A stretch of DNA of 64,000 nt, from contig NC_083560.1 in the NCBI RefSeq assembly GCF_019925205.1, forward strand, positions 24,447,145 through 24,511,144, given 5' to 3'. This document shows positions 23,561 through 38,507 of this stretch, one piece after another. A program made the translations under genes and the position numbers. Under the pieces are notes generated by a model that saw only the letters and a list, made by a program, of their open reading frames with translations, had not been told where the DNA came from and ran no database searches. The stretch is from Metopolophium dirhodum. Its lineage: Eukaryota > Arthropoda > Insecta > Hemiptera > Aphididae. Within the stretch, counting starts at the first letter, position 1. The number at the start of each line of letters is the position of its first letter.

Positions 23561-24469
23561 TCGTGTAATTCATTAGTTTAAATATCGTTTCCACAAAATG
23601 ATGGCCAATGATGTCGAGCGTTGAAGTTTTTTTTTTTGAAAAATTCATATTTTTCGCATGAAATGAGCAGGAGACGTATGCAGAGTATTATAAACGCTTG
23701 TGAAAACTTTCAATCAAAATTTAATTTTGTTTTCTACACATCGCATCCCTATACTCATCAATTTCTAAATACTTTTAAACAATGTCAAACAGATACATTC
23801 ATAAAAATAATGTTAAGTCATAATTTAATGCCTATCTGGAAAATGCAGAGCAAAGTATTTGAAAAAATAGAAATTTATTGATAAGCAAATAAACAACTTA
23901 AAAAATAAAATTATAACTTCTTTAAAAAAATTAAAACTATTTCAGTTAAAAACACTTTTTTGAAATTTCGTATTCACTGACAAGAAATGTATTATTTAAA
24001 TTATTTATTCCTACATATTTGGACTTATTTTCATTGGTATATGTATTATTATTATCTTATAACACTGACTAGAAATTTATTAATTATTTAATAATTACAA
24101 AATAATTACTAATTTATTATGACTATTCATTTTCCAATATATCAATCCTAGAACCACGAATGTATTCAATAATCATTACTATAAAAAGTGTAATTGAATG
24201 CTTATATATTATACAATAGGACGCAATAGGAACACAAATAGGTAAGAAAAAAATAATTAATCTATCCGGCTAGTGGATGCAATTGACATACCGAAAAGGT
24301 TTAAGAGGTTGAAACGAGACGCAATCGAATTTCGAATGTCGCCCTTTTTTACTTAAATAGAAGGCCAAACAAATCTTCCAGAATTGTGAAAAGCCTTTTC
24401 AAAATCGTCATACGACCGAATAAGTCTGGTAAACATATCGTCGACGGCTTTTCGTTTTAAATTGCTGTT
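23561..24469. other. No gene supported
   Basis: An 86-codon frame at 23621-23881 has no recognisable feature and no start context support. The remainder is AT-rich. Confidence 0.4.
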
Positions 24470-25225
24470 AAGTTTCTATCGATTTATTTATTTAAAGTTA
24501 ATTTTATCGTTTGGATTTGTGTCAATATTTGTTAGGAGAAATTTCTAGGAAATGCAGGTACATTGTTAATAGAACTTGTGTTTTTATACCAGTATGGTAT
24601 TGTAAAATTGTTATTTTGTACAATCTTATTAACTGCCTACGTAATTAATGATTGTTTTATATATTTATATCAATATCAACTCGGCTGTTTATTTACGAAT
24701 GATTATTCAAGTTATAACTTGAACCCACCGTCGTCCGTCAACCAGAATATCACCGTAAAACCATTTATTTTATTCCAATATTATTTTCATATTTTATAAA
24801 GTGTGTGATGTGAATACTTTTATCCCATCGATGGTTCTAAATTTCACTTTTTGAATGTATCTAAATAATAATTTTTATACATTTATTACATACCAGATAC
24901 CTATTAAACATTAATTATTAATATTTCTTACATATTTTGGGTTTTCAATATTATATTATAAAACATAATGTATAAATTATTGTTAGTCTGAGACCTAGTC
25001 ATTATAAATCATTGATAACATTTTTAAGTATTTTTTTTTTTTAATTAACTACTATAATATTATGTTAATAATTACAAATCACTTATATTATAGTAATTAA
25101 GTTTCATGAACAGAATTATAATTTAAATAATTTTACATTTTTTTTGTGCATCCTAATTCCTAGTGGCATAACATTAATGGGATATTTTATGCATAGTATG
25201 TTTGTTTTGGTATTAACAAAGGTTT
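24470..25225. repeat. Locally duplicated segment, copy 2 (blocks a-c)
   Basis: Collinear with 1200-2060. The last block is cut at about 25220, where a tRNA-derived SINE is inserted; copy 1 continues without interruption at the matching point (about 2045). Confidence 0.6.
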
Positions 25226-25231
25226 ATCGGG

Positions 25232-25420
25232 GACGGAGTGGCCGAGCGGACTAAGGCATCGGTTGCAATGCGCAATGATACCGGTTCAAAACCTCGGCCA
25301 CGAGTGGCATTTTTCTTCGGGTTCACTGCACCGTCAAACGGTGTAAAAACATGCCTATGTCAGACTCTAGAAAGTGTTCAGACAGTGAAAGGAAAATTTA
25401 CTTTTAAAACATAGTATATG
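25232..25420 (+). mobile_element. tRNA-derived SINE (tRNA-Leu/Ser-like head)
   Basis: The head reads GACGGAGTGGCCGAGCGG. It has an A box TGGCCGAGCGG (25239-25249) and a B box GGTTCAAAACC (25283-25293) in tRNA spacing. The A box and the long region between boxes resemble class II tRNAs (Leu or Ser). The T-stem is degenerate and a tRNA-unrelated body with CGTCAAACGGTG follows, so this is a SINE rather than a working tRNA. The exact 3' end and target duplication could not be set. Confidence 0.7.
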
Positions 25421-28400
25421 TTTGTATGGGGGTTTCTCACGATTATTCAATTTGTACGTGAGTTATGAGCATTTTCGATTTGCAGTTTATAATATACCCA
25501 AAACCTGTTAAACGTGATAAATTCTATGTTCCACACTTCACAACTCGGAGGCAACATTTTAATGTGTAATCACTAATCACTAATCAGTAGTTGGGTTGTT
25601 GGCTTTATTAATATCAATGCATACCTACAACAGAGAGATTTTTATTTTATGAAATTATTATAATATGGTTTGTTAGTCTAGTGGTTATCGAAATGGTTTG
25701 GTACCCACTACCGGGCTCCTTTTTTGAACTGAGGTTTTTTAATGATGCCATTGCCATGCCTTATACCATGATTTATCATAAGAAATAAAAAAAAATGTAA
25801 TGGGTAGGTAAGGTTAAATATATGAAAATATGTATATAATTAAAATTAAGAATTTTACATAACTTATACGTTTTTATTTACTCGCAATCATTTGATTTTC
25901 AAATATATATTTGGACCATATTCAATTCTTCAAGGCAGCACGGTATTATATATATATAATAATCTAGGAAAAAAATCTCCAAAGCTATACCCAATTGTTT
26001 TGGACACAGCTATCAAATTAATTATTATTAATAATGAAGACATTTTTAAATTTGAATGATATTTTTAAAATTAATAGTAGTCCTGTTTATGAATTCTAAC
26101 ATCTTAAATGATTTTTAATAAAGTATTATAATATGTAATATACTACAATTATCAATTTGATAATTTACTAGCTGAATAACCCGATGTTGCTCGGGAAAAA
26201 AATTGTATTTAATTAACTCCTATTGGGTGTAATTCGCTTTGCATGGGTATAGAAGCAAAATCATATTAGATAACATTTATCACTAAGAATTTAATCTGAT
26301 TGTTTCAAAATGATAACACTAAAATTGAATATTCGTCGTCAATAACAAACAAATTACTGAATACTTGTTGCTTTCACCTTCCAGTTGCACTTCGACCCAT
26401 TTTACTAATATTAATAACTATAAACATAGGTACCCATATAAGTAAATAATACATTACTTAATTTACTATCAAGAGTTATAATTAATAATCTATATTTTAG
26501 ACGATGTAGGTACTATTTAGGTACTTACCCACCTTCATAATATTATAACTTCCAGCCAGAGACATTCAAACTGTTTCAATCCACGATTCTTTTGTGCCCA
26601 CCTCTGTTATAAAATATTGTCAATCAATATGGCGCCGCTGCATTACAGTATATTAATAAATTACGTAGGTACATTCGTAATATTATAAAGACCCTCTCTT
26701 TTAAACGCCACGATGTATCGGTAATAGTTATATTAAATCGTGACCGAGGCCGTCCAATTTTTACGAAATCGTGTAACCAATATCCAGCGATAGATATATT
26801 AATATTATTACATATCTGTATATTCACGTAGATATATGTCTGAAAATTCCCAAGAAGAATATTTCAAAAAAGTTAGCTATTAGTATTTACATTTCAAAAT
26901 TATTCACTATAAAAAAAAATATTTATATTAAAAAAAAAAAAAATACTCCGCATGAATAAACGTTTTTATCATCGATATTTTTCTAAAATTTTAATTCACA
27001 AATATCGGCTAATATTATTTCCAAAACAAATATTTTTTTTAAAAACGAAATATTCTTCTTTTTTAGTAAGTATTAAAAATAAAAAATAACAATTTTATAT
27101 TGTACTTGTAACGAAAGTCTCCATTATACCATTATACTAGTTCAGATGACGACCGTCAAGAAAGTATTGTTCCCACTTAGGTTTTGATGATGCCCCCACT
27201 TATATCTCTCGTATATTTGATGTTCTAATAATTTGTTATTATTATTAACTATTAAGACAATACAGCGTATTGTCGTTGTTTACAAGTGTATATACGTTTG
27301 GCACCTATACAGTATACATGTAGCTCCCCTTAGGTCACGCACTCGCCCATTATATAATACATATAAAACAATTAATACTATTTAACTCTTATGAAAGTTA
27401 TGTAAAAACTTATCCCAATATCATAATATTATGTATAATCATACTTTTGTAATACAGTGGCGGATATATTAAGAATATTATTATAAATATATATTTAATA
27501 ATTATCTAATTAAATTTATCGAGTACCTTAAAATTGTCGTATTTAAAAAATTTTTTTTTAGTTTATTATGTATTGTACTTGATACATTGACTAACAAATA
27601 GTGTTTGCATTAAACAATTCCATCGCAATTTACTTGATAAAATTAAATGATACTTTGAAACGTTTATTTTTTTAGCGACTATATACTTATATTATACTCG
27701 ACCCGAGTTTTTGTTATTTTTATTTTAATAACAATGTTTCATATTTTTCTACGATCGTCATTAAAATACTATTCAATTTATATAGATTTTGGCTAAACCG
27801 CATCAGGTACAACGATTATATACACGAGAAACGATGATACTTAGTAGTATCTAATGCAGTGTGTACAGTGTCAAATGACTTCTACAAATGCATTCAAGTG
27901 ATCATAAGCGAATAATATAATATACTATAATAATATTATACTAATTCTATGAATTTAAAACAGTTGAGTTAATTTTGAACCCAACATTGGATAAAACGTT
28001 TTAAATTCAGTTCTCGCGTTAGGAATTAAAAATATATACTTATACATATTATATGTATTATTGACGTATTGTGACGATTAGAGTTGGACAAATGAGTCCA
28101 AAATTATATTTGAGTTTACATATTTTTGAATATTATGAGGTTTTTACTAATAAGCACGATGTCTTAAAATATTATTAAAACGTAATTTTACTGCATACCT
28201 AGTTAGATTTTTTAAAATAATATTTTATAAAAATTTCGAAGTTTTAGTATATTTTAAAATATATTTCTTCACTTATATTCACTGTATATAGGGCACTATA
28301 AATTATTTCTTCACGATGTCATGAAAACGCCATAATAAACACGTCACGAATATAAAATAATGAAATGAAAACCTTTTTAAAATTAGGTAGTATATCGTAC

Positions 28401-29440
28401 AATAACATTATCATGTATTTTACATCCCTCTCTTAATCAGTCATGCCTGATGTGATTTGATGATTTATTTTATTTTTACCTTCTTCAAAAGTTTAGAGTG
28501 TCGTATTGTGGACTTTATCCGTAATCCGTGGAACGTGAAGCTACGTTATACGAGATCGTTCTACCCCCCGATCACAAAGTTTCCTTTCCTATGTGATTGA
28601 AAGCAGTTATTATTACGAGTATTCTCTTCGATTACGTGTTTCCTCATCTTTTAACGGATATTATAACTACATTTTTTTTGAAATGAAAAAAATTCAGTGC
28701 ATATTTAGATAGTTTTTAAAGCATGAACTTCCCGGACCATATACATAACTATAGTACACATGCAGTGAATGCAGAATAAAAATTTCTGACTCTAGGAAAG
28801 AAAATCCCCAGATTACAATATTACTAAAAATCACATTTATTAAAAACTTCTTAGTGTAATTAACATATTATAAATATTTAATAACAAATATACACTAAGT
28901 TTAGGTATACCTAATTATAATTAAAAATAAATAATATATGATAAATAATTTTCAAACATTAACAATAATTTTATTTGGTTTTATATCGGTTTTAAACAAC
29001 ATATTATGTTAATGGTTCTTTTAAAAGGTACCTATGTACCTAAACTCATTAACAATTGTTTGATAATTATTTGCATAATTTGACTTATCAATCATTCGAA
29101 TTTTTTTTTATTTTTTATTTACACTATCTATTTTAAATATAATCTCTATAAGTTAAACTTGCAAAAATCATTTCCTAAGAATAATATTAATGAATATTAT
29201 TATATTTATCAATGTTACATCAAATAGTTTTATTGAAGAAACAATTTTATTACGCAGTAATTGGTAAAGCATAGAACACTAGTCACATGTGAATTTCGTT
29301 ATGAATTATAACCTCACGAAAATCGAATATTTTTTTGTTTATAAATAGGGCTTTATGAGTACCATTATTCATTGGTTACAGAAATAAAGCGTCGATAACG
29401 GATTTTTTTTAAATTATATAAAATAAAAGTCAATACATTT
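25421..29440. other. Long AT-rich gene-free region
   Basis: No coding frame or RNA gene is supported. 26090-26220 resembles 32640-32770 (AACATCTTAAATGATTTTT...CTAGCTGA), suggesting copies of one old element. Homopolymer runs are frequent near 26900-27070. Some palindromic AATATTATAATA words occur throughout. Confidence 0.45.
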
Positions 29441-31300
29441 TTTTTAGGGGGGCTTCAATCCCAAGGACCCTCTCCCATGGGTGCGCCATTGTTCCGTGCT
29501 ATTATCACGTTCTACAGGCCGCCGCACCACCATGGCTACCATCACCGATCGCGGAATCGCTGAGGTAGAGTGTCTGCAGCCGTTGGAACTATCACTTCGC
29601 CCGTAATATAAATGGGATCGCCTACATCGCGGTATCGACACATCATATTTCATTATAGTCATTTTGTGACTTATTACCAAAGGCACCACCAGGATGTTTG
29701 TCAGTAGCCCGGTGGGGGGGGGGGAGGGGTGCTTATTATACGCTGATTACTAAATAATACGAAGGAATATTTATTCAAATTCTATATGGTAATACAAATT
29801 TTATAATAAATAGTTTTTTCGATTGATATAAGCCATTTCGTTATGACTAAAAAAATCAAATACTTTTTTTTTATAAATAGGGTTTTTATTAGTTCCATTC
29901 ATTGGTTACTTTCTGACAGTGACTGAAACGTATTGGGTTTTTCAGTTTCGGTTATAAAATTAATTTGTATGCGTAGTCTATACGTTCATATCACCAATTT
30001 GGCTCTGCATGTTTTATTTGAGCATTCACATTTTTATCTATAACCGTTTGTTTTACTCATATTTAAATTTAAATTCAATATTGTTTGGTATTCTGGCTAA
30101 ACGTTGTTCTATTTATATACAAATTCATTGTTCAATAAATACTAAACTTTTTTTAACTACTCTACTGGCATATAACACTAGTAAGTAAGTACTAAGTAGT
30201 ATTAACACAAGTAAAGGAACCAATATTTAGTACCTATATGTTGCGTAAGAACTTAAAATTACTTTTGGGTTTACATTACAGATTTGTACGCAACGCAACA
30301 TAATTAACTAAACCTAAACAATATACGTAGTATATAATAACACAGGTATAAAAGGTAAAGGTACCTAGATATGTATATAATTTATGTTATTGTATCGATA
30401 TGTATATACTTACAGTATACACCGTATATATAAAATAAATTGCCGCACTTTGTATAATGTACGTATCTCATCCGTTTTGTCACAGATTGTATAATATTAA
30501 ATTTTTTTGTGGTTCCAACCTATTTTACTTGGTAGCATATTTGATAATTTATTACATTTTCTCGGCACACACCAAAACGCAAAATCCAAAACATAAATAA
30601 TTCACGTATAACTTTTAAAATTAAACTCTTATTACTTGGTACTTACACAAGCTACACTTAATTATAAGATACAAATTACAACTTACTAGGCACCCTTGAA
30701 CAATTACACTGCACACTTTTGTGCACAGCGGTTGGGAATCTTTCTGACTATATGTTTCAAACCACAAATAGTTAAAATTTTAAAAATTATACTTATACAG
30801 GTACCCATACAAATTACAAAACGACCAAAACCTAGTGCTTACCTTGAAACTAGTTTGATTATTAATTGCTGAATAACGATTTGACAAAAAAAAAGTTCAC
30901 ATAATATTTTATAATATTTACAGCGGTTGTCTTTAAGAATACTTCTATATCACATTATACTTGCTGTGAACCAATTGGAAATTATGAGTACCTATCATAA
31001 CAATATCTATAAATTATAATACAGGATTATTTGTTGGCAAATAAAAACAACAACGAAATATTATAATATTATAAGTATAATAATCGTATAATGATGTATT
31101 AGTTATTTATATATATATAAATAATACCTCCTCGAAACGTAGAGGGTAATAGGTACAGTAGGTACACACTATACACATAATATCATAATAAACAGCATAA
31201 AACAATTATCAAAGGTTTACCAGAATGATGGCTATAGTTGGATACAATAAAACAGTGCAAATTTAATATAACCGAAGTTTGGAAATTCGATAAGCTTGAT
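29441..31300. other. No gene supported; short GC-richer repeat remnant at 29445-29720
   Basis: The 29445-29720 piece (with GGGGGGCTTCAATCCC and an 11-base G run near 29713-29723) has the look of a decayed dispersed repeat. An 81-codon minus frame there has no domain. The rest is AT-rich. Confidence 0.4.
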
Positions 31301-31302
31301 GG

Positions 31303-31700
31303 GCTAAAGACTTGATGATGTCGGTCGTGTTAGTGGTAGTGGTGATAGTCGACTTGGTGGTCATCGTCTCCTCGGTCATAGCGGAAGGGATGGTGGATTT
31401 GGACTAGGTCATGGCGCTAATGGCGATGTCAGTTGTGACGCATTTCGAGGTGGCGACCGAGGTGGTGGTGCCCGTGATCGTTGTGACCAGGGCAGTGGTA
31501 GTTGTCTTTGCCCAGGTCGTGACGATCGTGGTTGTTGTGATTGTCGTGATCGTAGCGGTGAATCCTCGTTGCCAATTACGTGGATCGGCTGATCCGGTCT
31601 TAAGTTCCGATTTGGCGCATTTCTCTCCGCGGCAATTGCCCGACATGATGTATGTTGCTAAGACGAATATGATTTACTGTAACACAAACGACACGACGCG
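31303..31700. other. GC-rich, codon-structured patch; possible exon or pseudogene
   Basis: About 400 bp of markedly higher GC with imperfect repeats of GTCGTGATCG and GGTGGT. In the plus direction one frame is open for about 95 codons and would be Gly/Asp/Arg/Cys-rich, but has no ATG. On the minus strand a frame with ATG at 31646 gives 80 codons of Thr-rich sequence that stops at TAG and would otherwise continue Thr-rich for about 35 codons more. Several frames being open points to a low-complexity repeat. I do not recognise a product; a decayed repetitive secreted or cuticular protein exon is one possibility. Confidence 0.3.
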
Positions 31701-32019
31701 GCCGTAATATAATAATTGAACTATCTGAAACTCATAAAACACACACAGGATAAGAAATTTACGTTTGTCAAGATCGTTACATAATATTTATACAACCAAC
31801 AATGAAAATCGATAATCAGAGAGTCTATTGTAATATTATCATTTATAAGTAATTTATTATAATAAGTGAGAACAAGATAAACTGTCCCGAATGTATGGTA
31901 AACTCTGCATATCTGCTGATTTTACGATTTTATTATCAAAGAAAAGGATACAATTAGAAAAATACATTCTTTAAACCTCCTTAAAAAAACAACACTCTAC
32001 CACTTGTCCTCCTAATGAC

Positions 32020-32375
32020 AAGTACTTATAATATGACTACCCTAAAGAGATGTTACCTTAATATGTCGAACGGTTTGGCCAAAAAACTATAAATTTTTTA
32101 CTGTTCCGATATACACTGTACATTTCACTAGGTGTGCTATTTGTTGGTCTTTAACCTTTAGTTATCAAAAGTAGTTTACAATTTTATATTTATTTTGACC
32201 AGTATAATAATTGCTGATTTTTAGGTTAGGTTTTTGAAAATGTTTTTAAACCTTTAACTTCTCGACTTTTCTAGTTCAAAAAAATCTCTGACCATAAACT
32301 TCTAAGGAGGTTTCTGGAAGAAAATTGGATCTTGTTTGAACTTAGGGAGTTTGAAACAGAAAATTTTAGTATTTT
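32020..32375 (+). repeat. 355-bp dispersed direct repeat, copy 1
   Basis: Very similar in the same orientation to 57065-57415. Shared phrases include ATGTCGAACGGTTTGGCCA, TCACTAGGTGTG and GAAAATTGGATCTTGTTTGAA. Noncoding. The two copies lie on opposite outer sides of the giant palindrome. Confidence 0.8.
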
Positions 32376-34549
32376 TTAAAATAATCAGGAATAATTAATG
32401 AAAATTTGTTAAAAGGCTTGGAACCATTAAGGTTAGGTTAAGTTAATATAAGTATTTTTAATTTTGCTATTTTTTTCTGTGAATTTTATTTTGATTGCTT
32501 TGAGATCGATCAGGGCGCGTTTTATGATATTTAATTTAATATTCATATAATCAAAATTTAAAAATCTAGTACATTCTAAATATTTAAACAAAATGTATAG
32601 CTTAGAAATATTTAAAAAAAAAGCGTATTCCTTTTTAATGTTTATGAATCCTGAAATCCAAACATCTTAAATGATTTTTTAACTTAAGTATTAATACGTC
32701 ATAAACTACAATTAACAAATTCATAATAATAATTATTATTTGTAATACATTTGTCTAGCTGAGAAAAATTAATTACACTACGAACACTGATCATTAGTAT
32801 GTGTGAGTATGTGTAAATAAAAAAGCAGAATTGTCCCGCATGCGTAAGTACAAATTACCATTTCGGCATTGTTCGCGTGAATGATAAATTATTTATGTTA
32901 ATTTGTATGTACATATTGTCAATCTTACCAATGAACTTGATAACGCGATAAGACTTCTGTAAACAAATTTGAATTTTATTAAAACGTCTACTTGAAATCG
33001 AATCTAGGAAAAAAACCCCGAACCTATACCTATTAGTATAACATTGATAAATAGTTAAATATATATTACATTATATGATATTCCTACATAAATATAAAAT
33101 ATAGTTTCGGATTTATTCCTTTGTATTCACCCAATTTCTTATCTGATGCAAAATTTGAACTTTATGGAATTGGGGTAGCATTTTGATCTATAGGTCAGTC
33201 TGTGATAAAAATGATGATTTTGAGTTATGCTAATGAAATTTGAGCACATTTGTAACTCTAAAGTCTCAATATGACAGCCGAATTTCATATGTGAAATATT
33301 TTTTGAGTTATGAGGTGGTTAAAAGTGGCTCCAAATTGTTCGTGTAATATTACACATGTTGCGGTCCCGCCAACTTGAACTTATCTTGACACGCTATACT
33401 GCGTGTCTAAATAATAGTAAAATAGTATATATTATAAAAATGAGATGCAAAAATACGCTGAGATGGAAAACATTATAAAAAAATGAAAAATGTATACATA
33501 ATTATTCGTAATTATATAATTGTTATATTAATAATATAAATTACAACATTTTAAATAATACAACTAACAAAGTTAAAAACAAGTAATTTAGTAATATTGA
33601 CTGAATATTACTTTTAAAGAAAGTTTACTTTTATTATCCTTATTACTTTTTGAGTTTGTTATAACTGTTATAAGTGATAACTATAGTATAATATATAATA
33701 GGAACTGTCATAGAGACATACGGTATGCTGTCTGCCTGTGGCTGGTAATTTTTTTCATGGATTTATTGATTATCTTTAATAGAGAATGTTTAATATTTTT
33801 CCTTTTGTTATGCTTTATGACTTTCGATAACATTGCTTCAACATTCCTTAAAAGTATGGACTCAGTACTTATTGCGCGGAACTAAAATTTATATTTTATA
33901 ATACATTCAACATTTTGGCAAAAGATCTTTATTTACTTATAAGTGGTAAACGATCAACCACACATTTTTGAATCAGTAAAAGTGTTTTGGAAAATAACGA
34001 AAATGTCGAATGTCTAAATTGTGTGGAAGTGATAGGAATTCTTACGTACTTAAGGAGAGAGGTAAGGAAAGGGTAAAAGATAAGGATGAGACAAGAATTT
34101 TTAACTTAAAACAGTGAATAAATAAATATTTGACACATGAATGAACACAAAACAACACAATATAAAAAATTCTTGACAACAATTTAGACACAATTAATAA
34201 ACATAATAATATATAACCAATAAGTACCTAATTTAATTTACTATAATTTTAATTTTTTTTAATTATAATTTTTTTGTAGAAAAACATATAATATAGATAT
34301 ACTATAAGTTGATATATTATTTCGTTTATTTGCGATAGACCACATACCATATTTGTGAATTCACCGTTAGAACGCAAACTACATGAATATATCAAACTGT
34401 TATTTAATGCTGTTATAAAATTTACTATTTATAAATATTTTTTACATGATTTAAAGAGGGGTATCGATGGTATTTTGGCGGCTCAATAAAGGTTAACAAC
34501 TAACAAATAATGGTAACACTCTTTTTTTAAAAAGTAAATAGAGTTCTAC
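32376..34549. other. AT-rich region without a gene
   Basis: 32640-32770 matches 26090-26220. Around 33360-33410 there is a less AT-rich stretch (GCGGTCCCGCCAACTTG) of unknown origin. No coding frame is recognised. Confidence 0.4.
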
Positions 34550-35830
34550 CTCTTTTATTTTGACAAGTCAAGAACTGTGTAATGTGAATAGTTTTGTACC
34601 ATTTATGGTACTAAAATTCACTTTTTAATGTATCTACACGATAATAAATATTATATATTTTATTACATAGCCTACCTATTAATTATTAATTTTCATTTCA
34701 TAGATATTTCATATCTATTAATATGAGACCTTATTATTATTAATAGCAGTTAAGTTTCACGAACAGAATTATAATTAATATGTACAATCATACATTTTTT
34801 TTGTACATCCTAGTTTATTTCATCATGCCTTTCAATTTTCTGGAATTCTAACTTATATATTTTAATATCTAAATAGATATTTTTTTTTGATTTAAAATTC
34901 CATACATATCTTACCGTATACCTAACCTACTGTTAAAATAAAGTTTATTATAGTTTATTTCCTTCAGCCCGTAGTCGAATATTTTTCTTCAGTTTTGACG
35001 TTTGCGGCGATGGCAGTAGACAATTATAGTAACTACAGTTCAAAATATTAATCGCCAACACGAATTACTATCATGGCATAACTATTGCCTGGTATATATT
35101 ATATTCTGATCTATCGCGTCAAAAGTACTCAAAACGCGTTTACAAATGAGCCGAACTGACGTGATAAAATGTAACCTAATGGCAGGGCTTGAACCCAATA
35201 TTTGATACCGATTTTCAATACAGGTTAATACCGTTAAAAACTGAAATCGATACCTAACCGAAAACAAAATCGAAAAAACCAATACCGATAACCGAAACTA
35301 AAATGTAAATAGGAAATAATATTTACGGTTTCAGACCCTGGTTTATAGAACTAGTATGAGATAATAATATTCTAAAGACAGATGATAATTAGGCATTAAA
35401 TTGGTTTTTATTTGGTTAGTATCAACCAAACTCATCATAATTATCAAATGTTTCTTATACCATTATTATTTGCCTTATTCATTATTTAATTCCCAAAATC
35501 CATAAAGTAGTTAATATTAATTTATTAATATTGCCTAATAAATGATAACCGCAACTGTAATCGAAATAAAAAAAAATTTTATATAATATGCAGCTGATGT
35601 TTTTCGTACGTGAGAATACCATACTAATACAGTATTATGTCATGGTACTCCAACAAAATTTTTATTTTTGATTTAAATGTGAAATCACTCTCGAAACAAA
35701 TTATATGGAATACCGAATAATATTAGTTATGAGCGTATGACATAATGACATGGATTTATCCAAATCAAAACAATCTAATATCCATTTAAGTTTATAATAC
35801 CTAGGTATTTGTCTGGGAGAGAAAACAAAT
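34550..35830. repeat. Locally duplicated segment, copy 3 (blocks b, c, e, f), ORF lost
   Basis: 34560-34740 and 34740-34830 match blocks b and c; 35345-35420 matches the poly(A) area at 4405-4450; 35590-35830 matches block f. The acidic-protein frame and its CpG-rich upstream region, present between blocks e and f in copy 1, are absent here. Confidence 0.6.
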
Positions 35831-36569
35831 GTTGCACTTATGCTTGACGCTGTCCTCCAAGAGAACGCTAAACCTGCATTTGTTGTCTCCGTCTTAATCT
35901 TAAAAGTGTGCATCATACCAAATGTATGCTCATCAATTCACGTTTAGCTTCGTCAGTAGGTATACAAATTATATTAAATTGAAATATGTTGAAGCTTAAT
36001 GATAAGAATATTATGTAGTTTGATTCTGGGATTTTTACGATATTTCAGTTTATAAGTGATTAATAAAAATTCATTTTTAATTTGCCCCATTCAAAATTAA
36101 ATTATCATAGAAAATCTCCACACAAACAAGAGTACCTATTGTTTATAGTTCTTAACAATTAAGTTTCATTATAGATCGGGTCAATTCAATTTTTAAATTA
36201 GAAGCTAAACGTGATCTGCTGAGCGTAAATATACCATGTTACGCACTTGTAGACGGATAAAAAAATTGTGTGTGTAGCATACTTTTAACAAATTGGTATC
36301 TATCATATTTTATATTGTGGTGTTGGATCACAAATTTTGAACAATGCTATAAATCTATAATTTAAATAAGGACAGAGACATACTTTTTCCCTAGAAATAT
36401 TATCATATTGTTGGCCCACGTTTTGGAGGTCTAGTTGCGCATGAGTAGGATAAAAAAGAGAGTTCTGGAACCCCAGCCTGCTGGCTCAACCCCATACCTG
36501 ATGGCTCAACCCGCGAAACCCGTTGCTCAACCCGTATACATCTATACACCTACACCTATACATACACAC

Positions 36570-36600
<31 letters not shown>

Positions 36601-38389
36601 CATACCCACACACACATACATACATACATACATATATACGAACATACGTTATGCTCATAATATAATATAAGGTACCTAAAACATCACACATTCACACATA
36701 CCTATATACAAATATTATACCATAATATTATATACTTATTACTTACATATCAATAAAACGCATAGGTATATTTATTCATATAAATATGATATAACCATAC
36801 ACATACAAACTATAATATGGTATTACACACTATACAGTACTCATCAGTTTTCATTCTGAACTTATATAATAATATTTACAACACACACAAGCTCAACATA
36901 TATATTATATACCTTATCATACATAGGTACACGCATGCATGCATAGATACATACATTCATATCACATCACATCACATATACACACACACACACACACACG
37001 ATTCCAGTATTCCATATAGTATACAAACAAGCCACCCAGTCCTTCGTTATACATGAGAATAAATCTCAAACACACACAGACATAAACTTGTAAAAATATT
37101 TATTTTCAAAATATACACGTCGGAATATAGGTACATTCGCTTGCATTCACACATTCCTCTCCCCGACAACATACGGAAATATTAATTATAATATATATAT
37201 ATATGTATATAATATGGTCAATCGTTTAATCGTTTACAGATGATGATGAGTTTCATTCACACATTTCTCTAGCACAACACACTTACACTCATATACCCAT
37301 AGGATAGTTCATACATATTTAGATACTTACATAGTCGCATATTATATACATACATACACACATTCATCAGGTATCACAAACACCCAAACATATTATAATA
37401 TATATGTATATGCAGTATTCATTTATATTTAGTTTATGTACATATATTCACACATACAACATCACAAACACACACACAACCAAACATATTATACAGCTTA
37501 GGTACATATCAATATATTAAGACACAAAAGTCATACTTACAAAAAACATAGTCGCAATTACGTGGATGCATTTAAACATTCCAATCCATCCACCCTAGAA
37601 AGTATTTTCACCCCCGCCATCCCTCGTCAATTACGACTACAAAATTGTAATTCCTATTAAAATACATAGATTTAACTATTTTATACAGCTCAAAGGATTA
37701 CTCGACAACATACACAAAATTATATATTTATGACACACAATATTATGAATTTGTGTAACTAGTAGGTATACTGACTAAGGAGAATAGACGATATCGACTC
37801 TGAGGGTCTTGGACGTCGTCTTTGAGTATATAGTTTGGTCACTAAAGGCAAAAATTATAGTATCCTATTTCGACTTCACCGTTTATATACCTACTACATT
37901 TATTTTAATGTTTGAAATAATACAACATTTAATCTAATATATTTGAATTAAACACAAATATGCTTATACTTACTTTTCATTTTAATATTTTAATTTTTGT
38001 GTAAAATAAAAACAACCGTGATATTTAAAAACAAGTTGTAACAATTATAAATATAATAATATAACATATTTATATGTTTCATAACACTTATGTGTATAAT
38101 ACGAACTCTACCTTATGTACGATTAACTGCTGATCGATACATTAATATTAAAACACACACACATAATTGCAAGGGCTATGACCAACACACACCATGGATT
38201 AATAAAGCAGTTCACTATACACCTCATATCTCAATACACACTACGACTATGTATGACTACGATACAGTCACATATTATAATAGAATATAGCTTAGGAATA
38301 TTATATTTGCGAGTATTATTACTATTTGTCAGTGCTTAGTAGACAATAAACCATAATTATAACTGAAATGGAATCCTAGTAATTTAAAT

Positions 38390-38507
38390 ATATTATTTAA
38401 GATTCTGATATTTACATATCTGCCCCTAACCTATTTATATCTATAGGATCCTACGATTCTCCCTGAATATATTATATTTAACTGATCGTCCCCCCGATCA
38501 TGATACA
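38390..38507 (-). repeat. LTR-like sequence family 2 (left arm)
   Basis: Mirror of 53808-53925 and relative of 12829-12948. On the minus strand it begins TGTATCATGATCGGGGGG and contains ATAGATATAAATAGG, a TATA-like word. Probably the 5' part of an LTR or an LTR remnant; the 3' boundary was not found. Confidence 0.4.

Noticed and set aside
25671..25730. tRNA-like A box near GTTAGTCTAGTGGTTATCG
   Set aside because: No B box at the right distance; at most a decayed SINE head.
36548..36640. Telomere-like or satellite array from ACATAC words
   Set aside because: Short imperfect microsatellites inside the arms; no long array.
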